Source of the DNA: an uncultured Chlorobiaceae bacterium
GTDB lineage: Bacteria; Bacteroidota; Chlorobiia; Chlorobiales; Chlorobiaceae
Length of the DNA: 36,173 bases
Direction of reading: 5' to 3'
NCBI GenBank assembly: GCA_903928225.1
Contig: CAIYPU010000067.1
Coordinates: 1 to 36,173, forward strand
Position numbers and translations under genes: made by a program. Below, one piece after another: positions 9,106-16,874 of the stretch; the first letter of the stretch is position 1; each line of letters starts with the position of its first letter. Below the pieces are notes generated by a model. The model was not told the DNA's origin, did not search any database, and saw only the letters and a list, made by a program, of their open reading frames with translations.

Positions 9106-9887
9106 GAGCACTCCGTTTTCCGTTCAAGCATATGGATGTTCACCGGTACAGGCTTCGAACCGCCTTCGTATTTCGTGCTGATCGAGGTGACCCTGAAACC
9201 GTTTTCAGAAACGATGCCAAGAAACTGCTCGGCCATGCTCCTTCGGGGATCGGCAATATAGGCCTTCCCGCCCGGCTTGAGCAACTTGTCGATCGCATTG
9301 GCGATGGGCAGGAGATTGACCCGCTCATAGAGCACATCGGCAGCGAAAAGGCAGTCGAACTGTTCGCTGCACTGGACATTTCGCCAGTCGAGCCGGGCGC
9401 TATCCAGTGGAACGCCATTCATCATTGCGTTGTAAAGCACGAACCTCAGGGCTTCAGTCGAGTAGTCGGTCACGAGCATGCTTGCTCCTGTTGCCGCAGC
9501 GACAACCGAAACAAGGCCGACTCCAGAGCCGATTTCGATGGCACGCTTGCCGGCAGGTTTAAGTTCCCTGGCAATCCAGGAGGAAAGGGTAATGGCTGAA
9601 GGCCAGATTTCCGCCCAGTACGGCATCTGCTCATCCTTCAGAAACTCCTGGGGGTCGATCCTGTCAAGCAGGGCATAACTGTCGAGAACGCTGAGAATGC
9701 TGAAACTCCTGCCTCCTATCTCGAAAAAGCGCTCGTCGAGGTCATACTCATCCGCAAGCTCCCTGCGGAGCCGTGACAGCTCCCGCCCTGTCTCCTCTCC
9801 GGTCAAAACCATTTTTCGGTATGTATCATCTTTATCAGTTAAAAAACTGTCAATCCCGGTCAGCGACACTTGCTTCGATTTTGTCAT
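9102..9887 (-). CDS. SAM-dependent methyltransferase (family 16 / ETFB lysine methyltransferase-like)
   Basis: 261 residues. The Rossmann methyltransferase core starts after P-Y-W-A-E-I-W-P-S (89-97), a signature of the methyltransferase-16 group that includes ETF-beta lysine methyltransferase and PrmA-like enzymes. SAM motif I is A-I-E-I-G-S-G-V-G (116-124), the acidic residue of motif II is Asp141, and motif post-II F-A-A-D-V-L-Y-E lies near 186. A protein lysine is the likely target, but the substrate cannot be deduced. The 90-residue N-terminal extension is charged and helical. It is the first gene of the minus-strand run, with AGGGAA about nine bases before the ATG. It overlaps the next gene by 4 bases. 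Confidence 0.88.
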   Translation of the reverse strand: MTKSKQVSLTGIDSFLTDKDDTYRKMVLTGEETGRELSRLRRELADEYDLDERFFEIGGRSFSILSVLDSYALLDRIDPQEFLKDEQMPYWAEIWPSAITLSSWIARELKPAGKRAIEIGSGVGLVSVVAAATGASMLVTDYSTEALRFVLYNAMMNGVPLDSARLDWRNVQCSEQFDCLFAADVLYERVNLLPIANAIDKLLKPGGKAYIADPRRSMAEQFLGIVSENGFRVTSISTKYEGGSKPVPVNIHMLERKTECS

Positions 9888-10331
9888 TTAAAGTTCCCTG
9901 TATCCTGCCGATTCCGCACACGGACCATGATCAATAAATCCTTTAATTTTAGGCAATTAATTCTCTTACAAGCAGCAGCTGTTCATGGATAGCAAAGCGA
10001 TGACTCCGGATGTTTTCGTTTTTGAGAAAGATGGATCCTTCACTCCGCCATCCTCCGTTCAGGATGACACCGCTGTTGCTGTTTAAACTCCTTGCTCCTG
10101 ACATACGGTTCTTGCTCTTTTCATTGCCATTTCGTCTTTTTCCTCTCATCCTGCCTTTTTCCTGTCATTCTGAATGAAGTGAAGAATCCACAACTTATTT
10201 ACAGCAGTGAAATGGATCCTTCATTCCGCTCCGTTCCGTTGCAGGTATTTCCTGGCGGATTGTTGTTGCCGGAGCAATAACCTTTCACCGGGAGGCACTG
10301 CATGAAATTCAGCTGTCGCTGATTTACCGAA
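9888..10331. other. Gene-poor region with degraded short dispersed repeats
   Basis: No plausible gene is present. Two segments resemble the widespread bacterial 'gtcattctgarygaagygaagaatcc' repeat: 10165-10190 in direct orientation, and 10029-10070 inverted (GATCCTTCACTCCGCC followed by TCAGGATGACA). A further partial unit, GGATCCTTCATTCCGCTCC, starts near 10214. The sequence is lower in GC than the neighbouring genes. The upstream promoter of the methyltransferase run must lie in the first part, but I cannot point to convincing -35/-10 boxes. Confidence 0.6.
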
Positions 10332-10475
10332 GGGCACCTCTATTTATTTGTTCCGAACCCCTATTGCTCGGGTTGGGCGATGCTCGAAATCCTCATGAAC
10401 TCAGTGTACACTCCGGTTTCTCCGCTCCGTCCGCCTTGCACTCGTGTTTCTCACGACAATAAATAGAGGCGCCCC
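10332..10475 (+). repeat. MITE-like dispersed element, copy 1
   Basis: A 144-base element. Its left end GGGCACCTCTATTTATT and right end AATAAATAGAGGCGCCC are inverted repeats of each other (16 of 17 matching). The interior carries CCGCTCCGTCCGCCTTGCAC and a short palindrome around AGTGTACACT. The core is the reverse complement of the core of the element at 18705-18847, so this is a dispersed family rather than a local palindrome. It has no coding capacity. A 3-base GAA flanks both sides and may be a target duplication, which is too short to be sure. It lies upstream of queF. Confidence 0.85.
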
Positions 10476-10581
10476 GAATACAAAAGAACAGTCGGGAAAA
10501 TATCCCCGGATTTCTATTTTTGCCTTGCAGAACAACCAGAACTCTTATCAGGCCAAAACCGTTTTTATAACCGTAATTAAA

Positions 10582-10587
10582 TATAAT
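10582..10587 (+). promoter_or_regulatory. Candidate -10 box (TATAAT) for queF
   Basis: A perfect TATAAT lies 15 bases before the queF ATG in an AT-rich stretch. Only a weak -35 candidate (TTTTTA near 10562) is visible. Transcription from here would give a leader of about ten bases, in keeping with the absence of a ribosome-binding site. This is a sequence match only. Confidence 0.35.
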
Positions 10588-10602
10588 CCCAACCGTTCCG
10601 TC

Positions 10603-10950
10603 ATGAAAAAAGAAATCCTCGAAGTTTTCGACAACAGCTACCCAGGAAGGGACTACACGATAGAAATCGTCAACCCCGAATTCACATCCGTCTGCCCGAA
10701 AACCGGCCTGCCCGATTTCGGCACCATCACCATCAGGTACGTACCCGACAAAACCTGTATCGAACTCAAATCACTCAAGTACTATTTCCTCGAGTTCCGT
10801 AACGCCGGCATCTTTTACGAAAACGTCACCAACAGGATCCTCGACGACCTCGCAGGACTGCTCAAACCAAGGTCCATGACGGTAATTACGGAATGGAAAG
10901 CGAGGGGAGGAATAACCGAAACAGTCTCTGTAGAATACAAGGGATCCTGA
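10603..10950 (+). CDS. queF: NADPH-dependent 7-cyano-7-deazaguanine (preQ0) reductase QueF
   Basis: 115 residues from the ATG at 10603, the size of the short (type I) QueF. The frame is open further upstream, but that part has no family resemblance. The enzyme reduces the nitrile of preQ0 to the aminomethyl of preQ1 in queuosine tRNA modification. The nucleophile is Cys31 in S-V-C-P-K-T-G-L-P-D-F-G with the acid Asp38; the QueF motif E-L-K-S-L-K-Y-Y follows at 54-61. The substrate-binding segment is F-R-N-A-G-I-F-Y-E, with Tyr where the Bacillus subtilis enzyme has His. No other queuosine gene is adjacent, and I found no preQ1 riboswitch pattern in the short leader. Confidence 0.95.
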   Translation: MKKEILEVFDNSYPGRDYTIEIVNPEFTSVCPKTGLPDFGTITIRYVPDKTCIELKSLKYYFLEFRNAGIFYENVTNRILDDLAGLLKPRSMTVITEWKARGGITETVSVEYKGS

Positions 10951-10968
10951 TCCGGATTGATGAAATGA

Positions 10969-10994
10969 AAAAGCCCCGGTCTGACGGGGCTTTT
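10969..10994. terminator. Bidirectional terminator between queF and pscC
   Basis: A perfect 10-bp stem (AAAAGCCCCG / CGGGGCTTTT) with the six-base loop GTCTGA. It has a T run on one side and an A run on the other, as expected between convergent genes. Confidence 0.93.
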
Positions 10995-11024
10995 CCATTT
11001 CATGACATTGAAACCGTATACCTG

Positions 11025-11666
11025 TCAGAATTTTTCGTTCAGATAGATCATGATATCTTTTGCTTCTTCCGGGGTAATGCCGGAGCCCGGATAACCCTGC
11101 ATGCGATTTACAACGATATCGACTTTTCCGGTTTTCTTGAACTTGGTCCGGAACGCATCTTCAACAGAACCCAGGGTATGGCACTTGTTGCAACGGCCAT
11201 CTGCAAGGGATTTGGCAGCGGCGAAGTCGAAACCTTCCGGAGCTTTCGGTACATTACCGCCCACTGCAGGCTTGGCAAGAAAAGCATTGAGCTCACTGAC
11301 CGAACGGATATACTGGCCCTCCATGGTGGTGGTGCGTCCGGTTGTGGAAAGGAGGATGCCCGAGGGTCTGAGCCAGAGAACGATAAACATCAGAAGGACG
11401 ATGCCGAGGGCACCGAGCGGAAAGCTGAGAAACCACCTGTCGCTGATCCTTGAGGACATCCTTCCGAGCGCCCTGATGATCAGGGATGCGCAGAAAATCA
11501 GCATGAACCAGCCGATAAAGGAACTGACCGGTGTCCAGTCCGCCGAGATATTCGGTGCCGGAACTTCGTACCCGGTGAGGAATGACAACCCGTAAAACGC
11601 CGCTCCCATTAAAGCAGCCCCGCATATTGCCAATGCGATGAGCTTAACATTTGATTGTTTGTCCAT
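11025..11666 (-). CDS. pscC: Reaction-centre cytochrome c-551 (cytochrome cz), PscC
   Basis: 213 residues. Three membrane helices (about 8-31, 47-66 and 80-100) precede a periplasmic c-type haem domain. The haem site is C-N-K-C-H (159-163), with Met189 in R-M-Q-G-Y-P-G-S-G as the likely sixth ligand. The helix pattern and the phrases S-F-L-T-G-Y, M-L-I-F-C-A-S and S-D-R-W-F-L-S-F-P-L match PscC of green sulfur bacteria. There it passes electrons from the menaquinol:cytochrome c oxidoreductase to the P840 special pair. This gene identifies the organism group. It is transcribed away from ppc and ends at a shared terminator with queF. Residues 101-109 (P-S-G-I-L-L-S-T-T) look like a small insertion relative to the Chlorobaculum protein as I remember it. 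Confidence 0.97.
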   Translation of the reverse strand: MDKQSNVKLIALAICGAALMGAAFYGLSFLTGYEVPAPNISADWTPVSSFIGWFMLIFCASLIIRALGRMSSRISDRWFLSFPLGALGIVLLMFIVLWLRPSGILLSTTGRTTTMEGQYIRSVSELNAFLAKPAVGGNVPKAPEGFDFAAAKSLADGRCNKCHTLGSVEDAFRTKFKKTGKVDIVVNRMQGYPGSGITPEEAKDIMIYLNEKF

Positions 11667-11901
11667 GACAGGTAATGAATTAGGTGTTAGTGGCTTACCC
11701 GGAAATATAGTTCCAAGATAAGCATAAATAGTAAAGGCGGCAAACAGAAACCGTAAAAAGCCCGCGTCAAATAAACGTATTCAAATGGGCAATCCGGCCA
11801 TCCTCCTCACTATGCCGCCTGTGTCAAGGCTTGTATCTCAGCTCTTTTTTTCGAATACTCCATGAAAGTCTTTTTTGGCAACAGGTGACGTCAGGAATGT
11901 C

Positions 11902-14652
11902 ATGATACATACGACCATAAGCAGCGTCGATTTTGAAAAAACCGACCGCGATTTCTCCTTCCTGCTCCAGTGCTTCCGGGAAGTACTCCACGAGTTTGGC
12001 GAACATGAACTTGCCGACCATCTTCCCTCCGGAGGCGCATCTGTGCCTATCCATGAATATCCTTCCGCCGAAAGGGCGATCCAGGCTTGCTGCATTTTCT
12101 TCCAGCTCCTCAACATGTCCGAGGAAAATTCTGCGGCGCAGAACCGGCGCGCCCTCGAAGCCGAAAAAGGGCTTCCCCACCTGACCGGCCTTTGGGGCAG
12201 GAACCTGAAGCGCCTGCATGATTTCGGCATACCGGAGGAAACCATAGCGGCCAACCTCCCCTCGGTCTCGGTCGAAGCGGTGCTGACCGCTCACCCCACG
12301 GAAGCGAAGCGGAAAACCGTGCTCGAACTCCATCGCGAGCTGTACCTGCTGCTGGTGAAACGGGAGAACAGGATGTGGACCCCGCAGGAACAGCTCGATA
12401 TCCAGTCGAACATGAAAGGGGTCATCGAAAGGCTCTGGAGGACCGGGGAGATCCTTTTCGACAAGCCCGAAGTAGCGGCCGAACGCCGCAATATCGTCCA
12501 CTACCTCCACAATATCTTTCCGGAGGTGCTTCCGATGCTCGACAACCGCCTGATGCAGGCATGGAAGGAGTGCGGTTTCGACAGCGCGAGGCTTCTCGAT
12601 CCGCGCAGCTACCCTCGCATCAGCTTCGGAAGCTGGGTGGGAGGAGACCGGGACGGGCACCCGCTCGTCACTGCCGGTGTTACAGGGGAAACGCTGGTCG
12701 ATATGCGCGGGCACGCGATAGCGCTTGTCACGGTCCGCCTGAGGGATCTCGCATCGAAGCTCAGCCTGTCAGAACGGCTGCAAACCCCATCCGCGCAGCT
12801 TTCTAAACGCATGGCGGACCTTGCCGGAAAACTTGGCGAGGCCGGCCGGCAAGCCCTGGCGCGAAATCAGCACGAACCATGGCGTCAATTCCTCAACCTC
12901 GTCATCGCTGCGCTTCCCGATGAAAACTCCCCCGATACCGGTGCATTCAGGTATTTCGGCTCCAACGGGCTCCTCGAAGACCTGATGATACTGCACGAAT
13001 CCCTGACCGCCGTGGGTGCGGGACATATCGCCCGGCTCGACGTCGCCCCGGTTTTCCGGCTGGTGCAGACGTTCGGCTTCCATCTCGGCAAGCTCGACAT
13101 CCGGCAGAACAGCCGTTTCCACGAACTCGCTCTCTCCCAGCTCATGAACGCCGCCGGCCTCGACGGCAGCGGTTTTCTCGAATGGGGTGAACCGGAAAGA
13201 AGGGCTTTCATCGACAGGGAACTGCTGTCGCCGAGGCCCTTCACCCATCCCGACATGGTTGCGGGGCCTGAAGCGGAAGCAATCCTTGCCTGTTACCGGA
13301 CCATTCTCGAGCACGGCAAGCGTTTCGGCTACGAGGGCATCGGCTCGCTTATCGTCAGCATGACAAGGGATGTATCGGACCTGCTCACCGTCTATCTTTT
13401 CGCCCGCGAGGTCGGCATGATGCAGGAAACCGGCCAGGGCGCGGTCTGCATGCTTCCCGTTGTCCCCCTTTTCGAGACGATCGGAGACCTTGAACGGAGC
13501 CCGGCAATCCTCGGAGGGTTCCTCCGGCACCCCGTGACGGCAAGAAGCCTCGATTATATGGCGACAATGACCGGAAGTGTGCGCAAGGTCCAGAAAGTGA
13601 TGATCGGCTACAGCGACAGCAACAAGGACGGCGGGATCTTCACCAGTTCCTGGGCACTCTACCGGGCACAGGAAGCGCTTCTCGAAGCGGGGAAGAAGCA
13701 CGGTACCGACATACTCTTCTTCCACGGGAGGGGCGGAAGCATCAGCCGCGGCGCGGGGCCGACCCACCGCTTTCTCAAGGCGCAGCCGTTCGGCGCGTTG
13801 CAGACAGGGATAGCCCTGACTGAACAGGGGGAGACCATCGCCCAGAAATATGCGAACCGCATCAGCGCCGTCTACAACCTCGAGCTGTTCGCGGCAGGAG
13901 TCGCCGGCGTGACGATCAGGCAGAAAAACCAGGTGAAAACGCCCCATGCGCTCGAACCGTTCATGGACCTGCTCTCCAAAAAAAGCAATGAAGCGTACAG
14001 CTCGCTTATCGAATCCGAAGGGTTCCTGGAATTTTTCCGTGAAGCCACGCCCATCGACATCATCGAATCGACAAGGATCGGGTCACGACCTTCCCGTAGA
14101 AGCGGAAAAGCAAGCCTCGAAGACCTCAGGGCCATTCCCTGGGTGTTCAGCTGGAACCAGGCACGTTTCGCCCTTTCCGGATGGTACGGCGTCGGCTCCG
14201 CTCTCGGGCACCTCTGCGAAACCCTGCCGGACGCTTTCGAGGAACTTCGCCGTGAAGGTTTCTCCTGGCACCCCCTGCGCTACATCATCAGCAACGCAGA
14301 CACGAGCATTTCCGCAGCAGACCCGGAAATCATGCGCCGGTACTCTACCCTCGTCAGGGATAACACTATCAGGGAAAAAATCCTCGGCATGATCGAAACC
14401 GAGTACCTGAAAACAAAAACGTACATCGACATGCTCTTTGCCGCTCCCCTCGAAAGCCAGCGCCAGAGCGTGCAGCGCTTCGTTTCACTCCGCCGGGAAG
14501 GACTCGATGTGCTCCACCTGCACCAGATAAGGCTCCTGAGCGATTGGCGCGGACTGCTTGCCCGGGGAGAGAAGGAAAAGGCCGAAACCCTCCTGCCGGA
14601 ACTTTTCCTCACGGTCAATGCAATATCGGGCGCACTGAGAACGACGGGATAG
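11902..14652 (+). CDS. ppc: Phosphoenolpyruvate carboxylase
   Basis: 916 residues from the ATG at 11902, chosen because AGGA lies seven bases upstream; a TTG at 11875 would add nine residues. The enzyme carboxylates PEP with bicarbonate to oxaloacetate, feeding the reductive TCA cycle. The catalytic histidine is in V-L-T-A-H-P-T-E-A-K-R-K-T (His131), followed by G-S-W-V-G-G-D-R-D-G-H-P. The second active-site region is M-I-G-Y-S-D-S-N-K-D-G-G, and the mobile loop is F-H-G-R-G-G-S-I-S-R-G. The C-terminus reads N-A-I-S-G-A-L-R-T-T-G, a variant of the usual G-M-R-N-T-G end. It is divergent from pscC across a 235-base gap, an arrangement I recall from other Chlorobi. Confidence 0.97.
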   Translation: MIHTTISSVDFEKTDRDFSFLLQCFREVLHEFGEHELADHLPSGGASVPIHEYPSAERAIQACCIFFQLLNMSEENSAAQNRRALEAEKGLPHLTGLWGRNLKRLHDFGIPEETIAANLPSVSVEAVLTAHPTEAKRKTVLELHRELYLLLVKRENRMWTPQEQLDIQSNMKGVIERLWRTGEILFDKPEVAAERRNIVHYLHNIFPEVLPMLDNRLMQAWKECGFDSARLLDPRSYPRISFGSWVGGDRDGHPLVTAGVTGETLVDMRGHAIALVTVRLRDLASKLSLSERLQTPSAQLSKRMADLAGKLGEAGRQALARNQHEPWRQFLNLVIAALPDENSPDTGAFRYFGSNGLLEDLMILHESLTAVGAGHIARLDVAPVFRLVQTFGFHLGKLDIRQNSRFHELALSQLMNAAGLDGSGFLEWGEPERRAFIDRELLSPRPFTHPDMVAGPEAEAILACYRTILEHGKRFGYEGIGSLIVSMTRDVSDLLTVYLFAREVGMMQETGQGAVCMLPVVPLFETIGDLERSPAILGGFLRHPVTARSLDYMATMTGSVRKVQKVMIGYSDSNKDGGIFTSSWALYRAQEALLEAGKKHGTDILFFHGRGGSISRGAGPTHRFLKAQPFGALQTGIALTEQGETIAQKYANRISAVYNLELFAAGVAGVTIRQKNQVKTPHALEPFMDLLSKKSNEAYSSLIESEGFLEFFREATPIDIIESTRIGSRPSRRSGKASLEDLRAIPWVFSWNQARFALSGWYGVGSALGHLCETLPDAFEELRREGFSWHPLRYIISNADTSISAADPEIMRRYSTLVRDNTIREKILGMIETEYLKTKTYIDMLFAAPLESQRQSVQRFVSLRREGLDVLHLHQIRLLSDWRGLLARGEKEKAETLLPELFLTVNAISGALRTTG

Positions 14653-14669
14653 GTTTTTCCGCATTGCCC

Positions 14670-14700
14670 TTGTGGTTATAACGGAATTTTAGCGTATAAT
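14670..14700 (+). promoter_or_regulatory. Candidate sigma-70-type promoter upstream of yifB
   Basis: A perfect TATAAT at 14695-14700 with TTGTGG at 14670-14675 (19-base spacer, slightly long) lies in the 88-base gap between ppc and yifB. It would start RNA about 35 bases before the yifB ATG. The -10 is good and the -35 only partial. Confidence 0.4.
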
Positions 14701-14740
14701 TGAAATTACAGGCTTCTCCAGAAACCGTTACCATCAAGCA

Positions 14741-16297
14741 ATGCTTTCGAAACTCAACGCCGCCGCCATCATCGGCATCGACGCCATGAAGGTAGCCGTC
14801 GAAACCAATGTTTCCGGCGGCATTCCCTCCTTCACGGTGGTAGGCCTCCCGGATAACGCCATCAGGGAGAGCCGTGAAAGGATCCTTACCGCCATAAAAA
14901 ACTCAGGGTTCGAGGTGCCACCGAAAAAAATCACGGTGAACCTCGCCCCCGCCGACATCAAAAAAGAGGGAACCGCCTTCGACCTTCCCATCGCCATAGG
15001 ACTGCTCAGTTCCCTGCAGCTCCTGTCAGGCAGTTTCGAAGACACGCTCGTCATGGGCGAACTTGCACTCGACGGTTCGGTACGCAGGATCAACGGGGCG
15101 TTGCCGGTAGGCATCATGGCAGGAATGGAGAAAACAAGAAGGCTCATCGTCCCGGTTTCGAACGCACCTGAGGCTGCGGTTGCCGTCTCCGCCTCGGGCA
15201 GCGACGTGGAAGTCTACGGTGTTTCCAGCCTGAACGAAACCGTCGCTCTGATCAACGGCACGGGCAGGAATACACCGGTCACCGTGAACGTGGCCGAGCT
15301 CTTCGAATGTGAACCCGAATATCCGGTCGATTTCGCCGACATCAAGGGGCAGGCCGCGGTGAAACGCGCGCTCGAGATCGCTGCCGCGGGCGGGCACAAC
15401 CTTATCATGATCGGCCCTCCGGGCAGCGGGAAAACCATGCTCGCCAAGGGCCTGCCCGGCATCCTCCCCCCCCTCGGTTTCGAGGAGTCGCTCGAAACCA
15501 CCAAAATCTACTCCGTCGCCAACCTGCTTGAAAAGGACAGGCCGCTCATGGTAACCCGCCCTTTCCGGAGCCCGCACCACACCACGAGCAACATCGCCCT
15601 CATCGGAGGAGGCGCCACAGCGAGGCCCGGGGAGGTGAGCCTCGCCCACAACGGCATCCTCTTCCTCGACGAACTCCCCGAATTCACCCGTAACGCGCTC
15701 GAAGTGCTTCGCCAGCCCCTCGAAGACCGTGAAGTGACGGTTTCGAGGATCACCATGACCACACGCTATCCCGCGGGGTTCATGCTCGTTGCAGCCATGA
15801 ACCCCAGCCCGGCCGGGGCTCTGCGCGACGCTGACGGCAACCTCACCGCCTCGCCGCCGCAGATTCAGCGTTACCTTTCGAAAATTTCAGGTCCCCTGCT
15901 CGACCGGATCGACATCCACATCGACGTGCCGAAAGTCGAGAACATGGAGCTTTTTTCGCAGACTTCGGCGGAAAGTTCGAAAAGCATCCGCGATCGGGTG
16001 ATACAGGCAAGGAAAATACAGATGGAGCGGTTCGCAAACATCCCCTCCCCGAAGATATACACCAACGCCCAGATGAACACCCGGCTCATCAGGACCTTCT
16101 GCAGGCTCGACCGGGAAAGCGCGCAGAAGCTCATGGATGCCATGAACCGCCTGAACCTTTCCGCCCGCGCGCATGACCGAATCCTCAAGGTCAGCCGCAC
16201 GATCGCCGACCTCGAGGGTTCCGCAGAGATTCAGATGAAGCACCTCGTACAGGGTATCCAGTACCGAAACCTCGACCGCGACTTCTGGAGCTTCTGA
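14741..16297 (+). CDS. YifB/ComM-family Mg-chelatase-like AAA+ ATPase
   Basis: 518 residues. It has an N-terminal Lon-protease-like domain (about 20-170, with P-S-F-T-V-V-G-L-P-D-N-A near 29-40). A Mg-chelatase-type AAA+ domain follows, with Walker A G-P-P-G-S-G-K-T (225-232), Walker B I-L-F-L-D-E-L-P-E (near 305), and a C-terminal helical lid. In Haemophilus and Vibrio, ComM is a helicase aiding branch migration during natural transformation; the role in Chlorobi is not established. Despite the domain name it is not the BchI chelatase subunit: length and N-terminus are typical YifB. A TATAAT-type promoter precedes it. Confidence 0.95.
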   Translation: MLSKLNAAAIIGIDAMKVAVETNVSGGIPSFTVVGLPDNAIRESRERILTAIKNSGFEVPPKKITVNLAPADIKKEGTAFDLPIAIGLLSSLQLLSGSFEDTLVMGELALDGSVRRINGALPVGIMAGMEKTRRLIVPVSNAPEAAVAVSASGSDVEVYGVSSLNETVALINGTGRNTPVTVNVAELFECEPEYPVDFADIKGQAAVKRALEIAAAGGHNLIMIGPPGSGKTMLAKGLPGILPPLGFEESLETTKIYSVANLLEKDRPLMVTRPFRSPHHTTSNIALIGGGATARPGEVSLAHNGILFLDELPEFTRNALEVLRQPLEDREVTVSRITMTTRYPAGFMLVAAMNPSPAGALRDADGNLTASPPQIQRYLSKISGPLLDRIDIHIDVPKVENMELFSQTSAESSKSIRDRVIQARKIQMERFANIPSPKIYTNAQMNTRLIRTFCRLDRESAQKLMDAMNRLNLSARAHDRILKVSRTIADLEGSAEIQMKHLVQGIQYRNLDRDFWSF

Positions 16298-16457
16298 TCC
16301 GGAACCGGTCATATCCGGCAATCCTCCATGAGTCATCATTTTCTCTGGCAAAGATGCCGATTGTTCATTAATTTGTGCAGGAAATTCCGGTTAACACTGA
16401 ATATTTCGATGCATCGTACCGGGATTTGACTGTACGAAAAGTGCATTCGAAGAGAAC

Positions 16458-16874
16458 ATGATGAAGTATAGAAATACCATGCTGCTGATAGCCGTTGGCA
16501 CACTCCCGCTTTTCTGTGCCTGCGCGGAAAATGACGATAACGATCAGCCCGAAGCCGTCAGCAGCAGCAGTTCAGCTGCGCCCTCAGGCAAATCGATATA
16601 CGAGTCACAATGCGCCGGCTGCCATGACAGCGGGGTCGGCAGCGCACCGAAGCTGGGCCGCAGGGAGGATTGGGAAAAACGGATCGCAAACGGCCTGCCT
16701 GTCATGCTGAAGAACTCCATCATCGGCATGGATGGTAAAAATGGCTCCATGCCTCCCAAAGGGGGGAATCCGGACCTCTCGGAAAAAGAGGTATCCGCTG
16801 CAGTCTCCTACATGGCAGATCAGGTAAGGGAAAATGGGACGGAAACGGATACCCGATCAGAAAAAGCAAATTGA
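16458..16874 (+). CDS. Small exported c-type cytochrome, c-555/c5-like
   Basis: 138 residues; ATG at 16458, with a second ATG at 16461 equally possible. The N-terminal hydrophobic stretch ends F-C-A-C (Cys20/Cys22), a loose lipobox, so the protein may be a lipoprotein or simply cleaved. A Ser/Ala-rich linker leads to one haem site, C-A-G-C-H (52-56), and the Met ligand in S-M-P-P-K-G-G-N-P (Met98). The order haem site, R-I-A-N-G, S-I-I-G, M-P-P-K-G-G-N-P, V-S-Y-M resembles Chlorobium cytochrome c-555, the soluble carrier feeding the reaction centre. The linker and possible lipid anchor differ from soluble c-555, so this may be a membrane-tethered relative. It is followed by a decayed dispersed repeat. 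Confidence 0.88.
   Translation: MMKYRNTMLLIAVGTLPLFCACAENDDNDQPEAVSSSSSAAPSGKSIYESQCAGCHDSGVGSAPKLGRREDWEKRIANGLPVMLKNSIIGMDGKNGSMPPKGGNPDLSEKEVSAAVSYMADQVRENGTETDTRSEKAN

Noticed and set aside
10476-10602. preQ1 riboswitch before queF
   Set aside because: The short preQ1-I consensus (hairpin plus A-rich tail covering a ribosome site) is not present.
10444-10602. Longer queF protein starting at 10444
   Set aside because: The extra 53 residues have no family resemblance and begin within the MITE-like element; the ATG at 10603 gives the normal length.
12769-13947. Minus-strand frame (392 codons) opposite ppc
   Set aside because: Shadow of the PEP carboxylase reading frame; composition is explained by codon bias.
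14741-16297. BchI magnesium-chelatase subunit
   Set aside because: The AAA+ domain belongs to the Mg-chelatase superfamily, but the N-terminal Lon-like domain and length are those of YifB/ComM.
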